Part shown: positions 1 to 7,224 of the stretch, piece by piece
Layout of the letters: each line of letters opens with the position of its first letter
Numbering within the stretch: position 1 is the first letter of the stretch
DNA from: Limiplasma merdipullorum
GTDB lineage: Bacteria > Bacillota > Clostridia > Christensenellales > Aristaeellaceae
Direction: 5' to 3'
Assembly (NCBI GenBank): GCA_018711955.1
Contig: DVHQ01000224.1
Location: 1-21,997 of the forward strand
DNA: 21,997 bases
Position numbers and translations under genes: made by a program
Notes under the pieces: model-generated
What the model was told of the DNA's origin: nothing
The model's database searches: none
Seen by the model: the letters and a program-made list of their open reading frames with translations, nothing else

Positions 1-41
1 TCGATGTGAACGATGTGCTCTACCAACTGAGCCATGCGACC
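1..41 (-). tRNA. tRNA-Val (anticodon CAC), 3' half cut off by the window edge
   Basis: Read on the minus strand from position 41, the sequence gives a 7-base acceptor strand (GGTCGCA), then TG, a D arm GCTC / AGTTGGTA / GAGC, A26, and an anticodon stem CATCG with loop TTCACAT closing on CGA before the window ends. The anticodon CAC (positions 8-6) reads the valine codon GUG. The variable loop, T arm and 3' acceptor strand lie outside the window. A strong promoter sits just upstream at 62-90. Confidence 0.9.
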
Positions 42-61
42 ATGTCTTGACGACGGGATTC

Positions 62-90
62 ACTATACCATAATTCTCTGAACTTGTCAA
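62..90 (-). promoter_or_regulatory. Promoter of the tRNA-Val gene
   Basis: On the minus strand TTGACA (90-85) is followed by a 17-base spacer and TATAGT (67-62). This near-consensus housekeeping promoter would start transcription around position 55, about 14 bases before the mature tRNA end. It is divergent from the promoter of the reductase gene. Confidence 0.8.
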
Positions 91-150
91 CGGCATGGAG
101 ACGAAAATTTTTATTTTGTGATAGGATGTCAATGCGACCCACGAAACCGT

Positions 151-190
151 TTGACAGATACTTGACAAAAACACAGATTCGGCGTATACA
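151..190 (+). promoter_or_regulatory. Promoter of the flavin reductase gene, with doubled -35 box
   Basis: TTGACA at 162-167, a 17-base spacer and TATACA at 185-190 form a strong housekeeping-type promoter, with a start near 197. An 11-base near-duplicate lies directly upstream: TTGACAGATAC (151-161) and TTGACAAAAAC (162-172), so two -35 boxes stand in tandem. The upstream copy has no well-spaced -10. The resulting mRNA leader is only about 30 bases and carries GGAGG elements, the closer one at 219-223 serving the ATG at 231. Confidence 0.75.
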
Positions 191-230
191 AAAAAGGAGG
201 ACGTCCGAATCGGACAAAGGAGGATCAACG

Positions 231-2252
231 ATGCAGAAAAAAGGGAGAACATTTGTAGCACTGGTTCTGACATGCTGCCTGGTGCTTGGCGTTTCCATGG
301 CGCAAGCGGAAACGCTCAGCGGCACCGCACAGGGTTTTGGCGGCGAAGTCAAAGTAACGGTCACCGTGGAAGATGGCGTAATTACGGATTGCGTCATCGA
401 GGGCGATCAGGAGACGGCGGGAATCGGTAGCCAGGCGATTGAGCAGATGCCCGAGAAGATTGTGGCGGCCAATGGCGTGGATGTCGATGGCGTTGCCGGC
501 GCGACCATCACCAGCGAAGCGGTTTTGACCGCCCTCTCCAATGCCCTGAATGGCGAAGCGGCGAGCCAGGAGGGCTTTACGCCCGGGACCTATACGGTGG
601 AGACCTATGGCCTGAATGCGCCCATGACCGTGGTGGTAACCGTGGACGAGTCCTCCATTACGAACATTGAGGTCCCTGTACAAGGCGAAACCATCGGGCT
701 GGGCGATGAAGCGATTGCCATTCTGATTCCGGAAATTCTGGAGGCGCAGAGCACGGATGTGGATGCGGTGACCGCCGCAACCTACACCAGCAACGTCCTG
801 TTGCGGGCTGTGAATGAGGCGCTGACCATGGCGGGCGGAAATGCCTCCATGCTTGCCAACAACGGCCTGGAGGAGGACACCACCGCTCCGGAAGATACGC
901 AGACGCAGCTGGTGGTGATCGGCGGCGGCGCGGCGGGCATGACGACCGCCCTGCATGCCGCGGAGCTGGGCGTGGACGTAATCCTGCTGGAAAAAATGGA
1001 CCTGCTCGGCGGCACCAGCGTGATGGCTGGCGTCGGCACGCAGGCGGGCTCCAGCAAGCTGCAGCTGGCCAAGGAAGATCCCTACACGGCGGATGAGTTC
1101 TTTGAGTATATCAAGGGTCTGGGCGTTGGCGTGGAGGAGAAGATCAGCACGATTGCGCCGGTCAGCGAAGACTATGCCCATACCCTGGCTTACGAATCCG
1201 GCTCGATGATGGACTGGCTGAGCGAAGGGCTTGGCTTGCCCATGCAGGCGACGGCAGAGCACAGCAATGCGCATTCCCTGACCTCCACAGAGGACGGCCT
1301 GTTTGGTGAGCAGCTGGTTCGCGCGCTGAAGAAAAAGCTGGAAGAGAACAATGTGGATGTGCGCACCGCAAACCGCGCTACGGAAATCCTGATGGAGGAC
1401 GGCAAAGTGGCGGGCGTCAAGGTGGAGACAGCCAACGGCGAATACACCATTTCCAGCCCCTATGTCGCCATTTGCACCGGCGGCTATGGCGGCGGAGAAG
1501 AAGCGCTTGAGAAGTTCGCTCCCTCCCGCCTGGGTTATGTGTGCACGGCGGCCAAGTCCAGCACCGGCGACGGCCTGCTGATGGCTGAAGCGGTTGGCGC
1601 GCAGATTGTTAACGCGGAATCGATCACCTATCGCACCATTGCTGCCGGCGCGGACAATGTGGGCGGCGCAATCGGCCTGCACAATGCTCCCAGCGCGGGC
1701 GCCATTATCGTCAACAAGGAAGGCAAGCGCTTTGCCAGCGAAATTGGCGATGACGAGGCGCTGGTCCTGGGCATCCAGGCGCAAACCGGCGGTGTAGGCT
1801 ATGTCATCATGGATCAGGCGGCAATGGATGCCCGTTATGATGTGTCCAGCCTGTATATTCCCGGCACCTATGAAAACCTCTTTACCAAGGCGGATACGCT
1901 GGAAGAACTGGCGGAAAAGATGGGAATCGATGCCCAGCAGCTGGTTGCAACCGTGGAGGAATATAATGCCTCTGTCGAAAAGGGCGTGGACGAGGCTTTC
2001 GGCCGCGAGAAAGCGCTGAGCAAGCTTGAGACGGCGCCTTTCTACGCTGCCAGCGGCAAGCCTTCCAATCATATTTGCGCGGGCGGCATCCTCACCGATG
2101 GCAAGGCGCAGGTTCTGGACGCGGACAACAATCCCATCGAGGGACTCTACGCCGCGGGCGAAACCGTCAATCTGGCCTATCATCCGCTTTGCAGCGCCCT
2201 TACCTTTGGCCGTGTAACGGCTGAGCAGGTAGCGCAGCGCCTCGCGGAATAA
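231..2252 (+). CDS. Secreted FAD-dependent reductase with two FMN-binding (flavinylation) domains
   Basis: The 673-residue protein begins with an export signal (residues 1-26, basic MQKKGR, hydrophobic core, AQA before Glu27). Two FMN_bind domains follow, at about 28-110 and 115-205. Each ends in the D-x5-A-T motif that ApbE-type transferases flavinylate in known proteins (Thr92 in DGVAGAT, Thr184 in DAVTAAT). From about 226 comes the FAD domain of the fumarate reductase/UrdA family, with dinucleotide motif GGGAAG (231-236) and a closing AAGET...TFGR segment (641-661). Known relatives reduce an organic acceptor outside the membrane, taking electrons through covalent FMN. By my recalled alignment, His614 matches a conserved active-site histidine, but both arginines that bind and protonate fumarate are absent, so the substrate is unknown. 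The start at 231 is preferred over an in-frame ATG at 84 because it has a Shine-Dalgarno and signal peptide and lies after the promoter. No haem-binding CxxCH is present. A monocistronic gene is likely. Confidence 0.9.
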   Translation: MQKKGRTFVALVLTCCLVLGVSMAQAETLSGTAQGFGGEVKVTVTVEDGVITDCVIEGDQETAGIGSQAIEQMPEKIVAANGVDVDGVAGATITSEAVLTALSNALNGEAASQEGFTPGTYTVETYGLNAPMTVVVTVDESSITNIEVPVQGETIGLGDEAIAILIPEILEAQSTDVDAVTAATYTSNVLLRAVNEALTMAGGNASMLANNGLEEDTTAPEDTQTQLVVIGGGAAGMTTALHAAELGVDVILLEKMDLLGGTSVMAGVGTQAGSSKLQLAKEDPYTADEFFEYIKGLGVGVEEKISTIAPVSEDYAHTLAYESGSMMDWLSEGLGLPMQATAEHSNAHSLTSTEDGLFGEQLVRALKKKLEENNVDVRTANRATEILMEDGKVAGVKVETANGEYTISSPYVAICTGGYGGGEEALEKFAPSRLGYVCTAAKSSTGDGLLMAEAVGAQIVNAESITYRTIAAGADNVGGAIGLHNAPSAGAIIVNKEGKRFASEIGDDEALVLGIQAQTGGVGYVIMDQAAMDARYDVSSLYIPGTYENLFTKADTLEELAEKMGIDAQQLVATVEEYNASVEKGVDEAFGREKALSKLETAPFYAASGKPSNHICAGGILTDGKAQVLDADNNPIEGLYAAGETVNLAYHPLCSALTFGRVTAEQVAQRLAE

Positions 2253-2295
2253 TTCAAAAGGCCGGCAAGGGGAAACTTGCCTTCTAACTTCATCA

Positions 2296-2330
2296 GGGGC
2301 TGCTTCCGGGAGGAAGCAGCCCCTCAGTTT
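2296..2330 (+). terminator. Intrinsic terminator after the reductase gene
   Basis: A perfect 12-bp stem, GGGGCTGCTTCC (2296-2307) with GGAAGCAGCCCC (2312-2323), encloses a 4-base loop GGGA and is followed by the modest T-containing tail TCAGTTT. It lies 43 bases past the stop codon. A smaller hairpin GGCAAG/CTTGCC (2264-2281) precedes it. Confidence 0.75.
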
Positions 2331-2332
2331 AT

Positions 2333-2426
2333 CAAAAAAATATTATGAGCTTTTGGAGGACCGGGACGCTCCGGGTAAAACCCGAATCCGGCGGCATGTG
2401 CGGGCGGCGGGAAATCCTCAAAGCTC
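2333..2426 (-). terminator. Candidate second minus-strand terminator or 3' end of a structured RNA
   Basis: On the minus strand the arm GAGCTTTGAGGA (2426-2415) pairs imperfectly with TCCTCCAAAAGCTC (2360-2347). The base is a 7-bp AAAGCTC/GAGCTTT helix, with smaller internal hairpins such as CGGG/CCCG (2372-2384). Six bases later comes a run of seven T (2339-2333). The U-tract is good but is offset from the stem, so efficiency is uncertain. Confidence 0.4.
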
Positions 2427-2433
2427 CTCCTGC

Positions 2434-2482
2434 GCCAATCCCGGCGCTGTGCGCGCTGTCTGCGCGGAGCGCCGGGATTGGC
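2434..2482. repeat. 15-bp perfect inverted repeat in the convergent spacer
   Basis: GCCAATCCCGGCGCT (2434-2448) and its exact reverse complement (2468-2482) flank a 19-base centre that can itself pair through GCGC/GCGC (2451-2454 with 2462-2465). No T-run follows on either strand, so it is not an ordinary terminator. I saw no second copy in the window. It could be a REP-like element, a processing hairpin or part of a non-coding RNA. Confidence 0.65.
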
Positions 2483-2524
2483 TGACGTATGCATCTTCCA
2501 ACCGTCCTGATAAGGGGGGACGGC

Positions 2525-2551
2525 AAAATACGCGGGGGAGAAACTCCCCGC
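2525..2551 (-). terminator. Terminator of the minus-strand polysaccharide operon
   Basis: On the minus strand GCGGGGAG (2551-2544) pairs with CTCCCCCGC (2540-2532), leaving one unpaired base and an AAA/TTT loop. The tail is GTATTTT. It lies about 57 bases past the stop of the ATP-grasp gene. The short U-tract makes it a moderate candidate. Confidence 0.5.
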
Positions 2552-2607
2552 ATCAGGCGCTGAGCAAAGCCGCGCTTCTTCCGGCTGCCGGCCACCGGGA
2601 GGACCGG

Positions 2608-3558
2608 TCAAATATCCGTGATGACCGGGCTGGACCTGCGCGCCAGCGTCATCTCCCGAACCGGAGCACGGGAACCGATAGCCTCCCCGGCATGGCAAAG
2701 CAGGTTGAGCGCGGGAAAATCCACGCCTGCCAGCACGCTGAAGCCCACGCCGCCGGAAAAACGGGGATTGACCTCCAGAAACCAGGCGCCGCTGTCGTTT
2801 ACGATGAATTCCATGTTCACCACGCCCACCACGCCCGCACAGGCCGCCACCTGCGCACAGACGGCCTCCAGCGGGTGCCCGGGCAGGACGCGCACGGCGG
2901 TGCCCAGCCCGTTGGGGGTGCGCAGCAGCTCATGCCGCGCCAGCGCCTGCACGTGGCCGAAACGGTCGCGGGCCACGTCCACGGTGTAGATGTCGCCGTC
3001 CAGATAGGGCTGGGCGATGTAATCCCCACGAGCGTCCAGCGCCGCGTGATACGCCTGCGGCGTGCGGGCGATCACCTGCCCCTGGCTGCTGCGGCCGTGC
3101 AGGGGCTTGAGCATCAGGGGATAGTCCGCTGCCTCCGGCTCCCAGCCGTAGGGGGAACGCGTGGGAATGACCCGGCACGCGCCCACGCGGGCCAGCAGCG
3201 CGGCCATGGCCTGCTTGTCCCGGCACAGGCGGGCGCAGGGCTCGTCGGGCACGCAAAGCACGCATCCCAGAGCCGAAAAGCGCGCCTTGTGGGCACATAG
3301 CGCGTCCACTTCCACGTCCGTCAGGGGGATGAGAAAGTCCGCGTGCTCGCGCCGCACGGCCTCCTCCATCTGGCGCACATAGGCGTCCGCATCCGTGGCG
3401 TAGACCGCCTGGAAAAAGACGTCCACCTCGCCGGAGGCAACGTTCCATGCCCTGGGGTAGATGTCGCAGCCCACCACGCGCAAACCCAACGCGTGCAGCC
3501 GCTCGATGACCATGCCGGCCGAGGCCGAGCCCACAGCCGTCAGCAGCGCCGTTTTCAT
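2608..3558 (-). CDS. ATP-grasp ligase-like protein of the polysaccharide operon
   Basis: This 316-residue protein has the carbamoyl-phosphate-synthase-like ATP-grasp layout. A Rossmann-like pre-ATP-grasp domain covers about 1-110 (opening TAVGSASAG). The ATP-grasp fold follows, with Lys151 in PLMLKPLHGRSSQG as a likely nucleotide-binding lysine. Glu250, Glu262 and Asn264 in the LEVNPRFSGG segment are the likely Mg-ATP residues. The family joins a carboxylate to an amine or other nucleophile through an acyl phosphate; the actual substrates cannot be read from sequence. It is last in the operon, and its ATG overlaps the flippase stop (ATGA), which points to translational coupling. Its place behind an aminotransferase suggests it may modify an amino sugar or another glycan substituent, but that is inference. 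The frame could be extended upstream, but only into flippase coding sequence, so the ATG at 3558 is chosen. Confidence 0.85.
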   Translation of the reverse strand: MKTALLTAVGSASAGMVIERLHALGLRVVGCDIYPRAWNVASGEVDVFFQAVYATDADAYVRQMEEAVRREHADFLIPLTDVEVDALCAHKARFSALGCVLCVPDEPCARLCRDKQAMAALLARVGACRVIPTRSPYGWEPEAADYPLMLKPLHGRSSQGQVIARTPQAYHAALDARGDYIAQPYLDGDIYTVDVARDRFGHVQALARHELLRTPNGLGTAVRVLPGHPLEAVCAQVAACAGVVGVVNMEFIVNDSGAWFLEVNPRFSGGVGFSVLAGVDFPALNLLCHAGEAIGSRAPVREMTLARRSSPVITDI

Positions 3559-5024
3559 GCCTTCGCCTCCCCGCGCCGCCGGGCCGCCAGCCCGCGCAGC
3601 ATGTCCATGAGATAGCGCATGCTCTCCAGCCGCAGCAGCAGCGCGAGCCCGCCGTAGATCGCCGCGCCCGCCAGCACCTGCAAAACCAGCAGCGGAAGCG
3701 GCGAAAGAGGCACCTGCCCCAGCATCCACACCGCCGCGAACATCACCGCCGAAAGCGCCAGCGCCGGCAGCACATCGCGCATCTGTTCCAGATATCCGTA
3801 TCCCAGCAGCTTGCGGTTGGGCGAGGCGTTGACCACGGCGGCCAGCAGCGTGCTGGCCACCGCGCCCCACGCGATGGCGTATACGCTGTCAAACAGAAAA
3901 ACCGTCGCCGCCAGGATGAGCAGGCCGTAGCTCTTTTTGATCAGCTCCAGCCGCAGAAACACGTCGCTGCGGCCCATGGCGTTGATGGCCTGCAGGTTGG
4001 CCGTATGGATGGGGTAGAACGCGAAGTCGATGCAGCAGATCTGCAAAAACGGCACGCAGGGCAGCCATTTGTCCGTCAGCAGCAGGCGCACCAGCGGCTC
4101 GGCCACCGCCGCCAGCCCCGCCATCATGGGCAGCACCAGAAAGCTCGATACCATCACCGAGCGGCGCATCATCTGCTTCATGCGGGATACGTCGTCCTGC
4201 TCATCGGCCAGCACGGGAAGCATCACGCTCTGAATGGAGCCGTTGACCGCGTTCATCACCAGTTCGGGAAACTGCTTGCCCCGGTTGTAGAAGCCCAGAG
4301 TCTCCTGAGCGTACTTCTTCCCGATCACGGCGGTGCGCAGGTTGTTGTAGCCGGTTTCCAGCAGGCTGGAGGCCAGCAGCTTCCAGCCGAAGCGGATCAG
4401 CCCCCGCACGCGCGCCCAGGAAAACAGCGCCCGGGGCCGCCATTTCACCAGCCACAGCAGCACCAGCGCCAGGCTGAGCTGGCTGGTGAGCTGCTGGGCC
4501 ACCAGCGCCCAGTAGCCCGTTCCCGCGGCCGCCATGGCGATGCCCACCACGCCCGAGAGCGTCGTGCAGATCAGGCTGGCGGTCATCAGCCGGCGGAAGG
4601 CCATTTCCCTGGCGATCACGGCGTTTTGCACCGAGATGAGCGCGCCGGGCAGCAGGATCAGCGCCAGCACCCGCAGCACCGGCGCCAGCGCTTCCATGGC
4701 GAAAAAGGCCCCGATGGCCGGCGCCAGCAAAAACAGCAGCCCGTACAGCACCACCGCGATGCCCAGGCTGACGTAGAACACGGAGGACAGATCGGTCTCG
4801 TCCACGTCCTTTTTCTGGATCAGGGCGGTGTTGAGCCCGCTCTGCACAAACACCTGCGACACCGCGATGAACACCGTCAGCATCGTCAGCACGCCGTAAT
4901 CCGACGGGTCCAGCAGGCGCGCCAGCACCACGCTGACCACGAAGGAGATGCCCTGCGTGCCCACGCTTTCGGCCAGCTTAAACAGAAAGGAGGCGGCGGC
5001 CTGCTTGCCGCGCTGCTCACGCAT
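3555..5024 (-). CDS. Wzx-like polysaccharide flippase
   Basis: A 489-residue integral membrane protein with many hydrophobic segments spread along its length, consistent with the 12-14 helices of the polysaccharide transporter (PST/MOP) family. The N-terminal stretch GTQGISFVVSVVLARLLDP followed by SDYGVLTML is characteristic of lipopolysaccharide/teichuronic acid exporters such as TuaB and WzxC. Such proteins flip undecaprenyl-diphosphate-linked oligosaccharides across the cytoplasmic membrane. The start at 5024 is preferred because GGAGG precedes it by a normal distance; an upstream in-frame ATG lies deep inside the aminotransferase gene. It overlaps the aminotransferase by 8 bases and the ATP-grasp gene by 4, so it belongs firmly to the operon. 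It differs from the MATE protein at 7225-8598, which belongs to the same superfamily but has the drug/sodium antiporter signature. Confidence 0.9.
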   Translation of the reverse strand: MREQRGKQAAASFLFKLAESVGTQGISFVVSVVLARLLDPSDYGVLTMLTVFIAVSQVFVQSGLNTALIQKKDVDETDLSSVFYVSLGIAVVLYGLLFLLAPAIGAFFAMEALAPVLRVLALILLPGALISVQNAVIAREMAFRRLMTASLICTTLSGVVGIAMAAAGTGYWALVAQQLTSQLSLALVLLWLVKWRPRALFSWARVRGLIRFGWKLLASSLLETGYNNLRTAVIGKKYAQETLGFYNRGKQFPELVMNAVNGSIQSVMLPVLADEQDDVSRMKQMMRRSVMVSSFLVLPMMAGLAAVAEPLVRLLLTDKWLPCVPFLQICCIDFAFYPIHTANLQAINAMGRSDVFLRLELIKKSYGLLILAATVFLFDSVYAIAWGAVASTLLAAVVNASPNRKLLGYGYLEQMRDVLPALALSAVMFAAVWMLGQVPLSPLPLLVLQVLAGAAIYGGLALLLRLESMRYLMDMLRGLAARRRGEAKA

Positions 5025-6126
5025 GGCGGAGCTCCTCCCTGACCACGCGGCAGATGAGATCAACCTGCGCATCGGAAAGCTCCGGGTAGAGCGGCAGGGT
5101 CACCACGCCGTCGGAGATGCGGCGGGCAACAGGCAAGCGCGAGGTGTCAAAGCCGGCGCGGCCGCGGTAGCATTCAAAGTCGGTCACGAGAGGGTAGAAA
5201 TACTTGCGCGCGTAGACGCCCTCCCGGTCCAGCGCCTCGCATACGGCGTCACGCACGGTCCGCCCGCCCGCGAACACCACCGGGAAATAGGCGTAGTTGC
5301 TCCTGACCCCCGGCTGCGTGGGCGGCAGACGCAAGCCGCGCACGCCGTCCAGCCGGTCCATGTAGCGGTCGTGGACATGGCGGCGCGCGGCGATTTCATC
5401 GTCCACATGGCGCAGGTTGCACAGGCCCATCGCGGCCTGAAACTCGTTCATCTTGGCGTTTCCGCCCACGGATACCACGTCGTCGGGCCCGGTGATGCCG
5501 AAGTTGCGCACAAGCGCCAGCCTGTCATACAGCTCCGCGCTCTCCGTGGCGACCGCCCCGCCCTCGATGGTGTGATAGACCTTCGTGGCGTGGAAGCTGA
5601 ACATGGACGCCAGGCCCAGCCGCGCCGCGGACACGCCGTTCCGGCTGACGCCGAAGGCGTGCGCCGCGTCGTAGATCACCTTGAGGCCGTGCCGGTCCGC
5701 GATGGTCTGGATGGCGTCCGCGTCGCACAGGCAGCCATAGACGTGCACGGGCAGAATGGCGCAGGTCCGCTCGGTAATCAGGCCCTCCAGCAGCTTTGGG
5801 TCCAGCGTGTAATCGCTCTCACGAATATCACAGAACACGGGCGTAAGCCCCTTGCGCACGAGGGCATGCGTGGTGGAGGCAAAGGTGAAGGGCGTGGTGA
5901 TGACCTCGCCCCGCAGGTCCAGGGCCTCCAGAAGCGCCTCCAGCGCCAGGTGGCCGTTGGTGAACAGCGAGAGATGCCCCACATCCAGATAGGCTTCCAG
6001 GCGGCTTTGCAGCTCAAGCAGCTTTTCGCCGTTGTTGGTCAGCCAGTGGGAATCCCACAGGGGGCGGATCTCCTGGCAAAATTCCTCGAAATCGGGCATG
6101 GAGGAGCGGGTGACGTTGATGCGCAT
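5017..6126 (-). CDS. DegT/DnrJ/EryC1/StrS family sugar aminotransferase
   Basis: This 369-residue PLP enzyme carries the family marks: the PFTFASTTHAL segment near 79-89, DAAHAFG with Asp153 (contacting the pyridine nitrogen), and SFHATKVYHTIEGG with the Schiff-base Lys182. A C-terminal substrate-closing domain includes GVYARKYFYPL. The family transfers an amino group from glutamate or glutamine to a nucleotide-linked keto-sugar. The SFHATK form is shared with enzymes making dTDP-linked 3- or 4-amino-dideoxy sugars, but the exact product is not readable. No matching dehydratase is adjacent in this operon; the SDR at 16072 is a possible partner. The ATG at 6126 has a GGAAGGA ribosome site. The gene lies 26 bases after the GT2 gene and overlaps the flippase. 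Confidence 0.92.
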   Translation of the reverse strand: MRINVTRSSMPDFEEFCQEIRPLWDSHWLTNNGEKLLELQSRLEAYLDVGHLSLFTNGHLALEALLEALDLRGEVITTPFTFASTTHALVRKGLTPVFCDIRESDYTLDPKLLEGLITERTCAILPVHVYGCLCDADAIQTIADRHGLKVIYDAAHAFGVSRNGVSAARLGLASMFSFHATKVYHTIEGGAVATESAELYDRLALVRNFGITGPDDVVSVGGNAKMNEFQAAMGLCNLRHVDDEIAARRHVHDRYMDRLDGVRGLRLPPTQPGVRSNYAYFPVVFAGGRTVRDAVCEALDREGVYARKYFYPLVTDFECYRGRAGFDTSRLPVARRISDGVVTLPLYPELSDAQVDLICRVVREELRHA

Positions 6127-6152
6127 AGCAGCAGTCCTTCCTTGGTGGACGG

Positions 6153-7106
6153 TCAGCCCCGCAGGGGGGCGAGCAGGCGCTTGAGACGGTAGGTCAGCCG
6201 GCGGGAGAGCGGCAGGGCGCGATAGACGCGCCGCGCGTCCGGCTCCCTGAGCACGCGCGCGCTGGGCGCGTTCCACAGCATCACATAGAGATACCAGTCG
6301 CGGAACCGGCTGACCTGTTCAGTATACCGCTTTTGGGAAAATTCGTCCACATCCCCGAGCATCTCGGCCACGCTGCGGCTGCGCTCGTACACGCGCCGCC
6401 CGGACTCGCGCGACCACTGGCTCATGGCCCCGGTGCGCACGTTTTCGCGGTACACGCAGGTAAAGGCGTGCAGGTAGGCGGCGTAGCCCGCCGCGGTCAG
6501 ATACATGCGCAGCTTGAGGTCGCCGTGGGGGCAGGGCTTGTCCCAAAAGGAGGGCGGCAGCCGGTCCAGCGCCGATCGCGGAAAGAGGAACGTGGCCGTG
6601 GGCACGAAGTTGAGGGCGCAGAAATCACCCAGCGTGTAGGTGTGGTCGGCGGCGAAATAGCCGGGCGCGTCCTTTTCGCTGTAAGGGATGAAAGGGCGGT
6701 CCGGCGCGCAGCCGTCCGCGTCGCGGATCATGCCGTTGGTGAAGCAGAAGGTGCAGTCCGGGTGCTCCTCCATGTAGGCCACCTGGCGGCGCAGCTTATG
6801 CGGGTCACACCAGCAGTCATCCCCCTCGCACAGGGCGATGTACTTGCCCCGCGCGCGGGGATAGTTGAACGTGGGGTCGATGGCCACGCCTCTGGAATAC
6901 TGGTTCTCGGTTTCAAACAGGGGCCTGACCACGTCGGGATACCGCCGCGCGTAATCGCGCAAAATGTCCTGCGTGCCGTCGGTGGAGGCGTCGTCGTGCA
7001 CCAGAATCTCGATGGGAACGTCCTGCGCAAGAAAGCTCTCCAGCGCCTGGGCGATGTAGGGCGCGTGGTTGTACGCCGCGCAGCAGATGCTCACCATGGG
7101 CTCCAT
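6153..7106 (-). CDS. GT2-family glycosyltransferase
   Basis: A 317-residue GT-A enzyme. The N-terminal fold opens with VSICCAAYNHAPYI (5-18), continues with VHDDASTDGTQDI (37-49; Asp38/39 bind the nucleotide), and has the metal-binding EGDDCW (94-99), a variant of the EGDDYW motif. It should transfer a sugar from a nucleotide donor to a lipid-linked acceptor on the cytoplasmic face. Donor and acceptor are unknown. There is no membrane segment, but the basic C-terminus (RLTYRLKRLLAPLRG) could favour peripheral membrane contact. It is first in the operon, about 25 bases after the expected transcription start. The ATG at 7106 is preferred over the internal ATG at 7097 because a GGGAGG lies 8 bases before it. 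Confidence 0.92.
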   Translation of the reverse strand: MEPMVSICCAAYNHAPYIAQALESFLAQDVPIEILVHDDASTDGTQDILRDYARRYPDVVRPLFETENQYSRGVAIDPTFNYPRARGKYIALCEGDDCWCDPHKLRRQVAYMEEHPDCTFCFTNGMIRDADGCAPDRPFIPYSEKDAPGYFAADHTYTLGDFCALNFVPTATFLFPRSALDRLPPSFWDKPCPHGDLKLRMYLTAAGYAAYLHAFTCVYRENVRTGAMSQWSRESGRRVYERSRSVAEMLGDVDEFSQKRYTEQVSRFRDWYLYVMLWNAPSARVLREPDARRVYRALPLSRRLTYRLKRLLAPLRG

Positions 7107-7138
7107 CCCACGCGCCTCCCTTCCGTTTTGCTATGCCG

Positions 7139-7167
7139 ATTGTACCCAATGCCGCCAGGCGTGTCAA
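7139..7167 (-). promoter_or_regulatory. Promoter of the minus-strand polysaccharide operon
   Basis: On the minus strand TTGACA (7167-7162), a 17-base spacer and TACAAT (7144-7139) make a near-consensus housekeeping promoter. It lies between the MATE terminator hairpin and the GT2 start codon, giving a leader of about 25 bases. The operon therefore looks strongly and possibly constitutively transcribed. Confidence 0.85.
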
Positions 7168-7172
7168 GCCGA

Positions 7173-7207
7173 AGCGGGCCGCCCCGGATGATACGGAGCG
7201 GCCCGCT
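7173..7207 (-). terminator. Hairpin terminator after the MATE gene
   Basis: AGCGGGCCGC (7173-7182) and GCGGCCCGCT (7198-7207) form a perfect 10-bp GC-rich stem, extended by an inner CCG/CGG pairing. It begins 17 bases past the MATE stop codon and ends just before the next operon's -35 box. There is no clear U-run after it on the minus strand, so it may act with Rho or mainly protect the 3' end. Confidence 0.55.
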
Positions 7208-7224
7208 TTCCATGAAATATGGCA

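Larger units (their letters stand above)
2253..2607. other. Hairpin-rich convergent intergenic region without a credible gene
   Basis: This 355-base stretch separates the 3' ends of two convergent transcription units. I find no open frame with a ribosome site or a recognisable protein. It holds, in order, the plus-strand terminator (2296-2323), a composite stem (2347-2426), a 15-bp perfect inverted repeat (2434-2482), a 6-bp stem CCGTCC/GGACGG (2502-2523) and a minus-strand terminator hairpin (2532-2551). So much potential structure in one spacer is more than transcription termination needs, and a small RNA or repeat element is possible. Confidence 0.6.

Noticed and set aside
84..230. Upstream extension of the reductase frame to an ATG at 84
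   Set aside because: The extension would run through the promoter and put 49 residues before a normal signal peptide; the ATG at 231 has the Shine-Dalgarno.
225..2183. Long open frame antisense to the reductase gene
   Set aside because: It mirrors the coding strand of a clearly recognised protein, has no ribosome site and shows low-complexity His/Arg/Gly-rich composition typical of GC-rich antisense frames.
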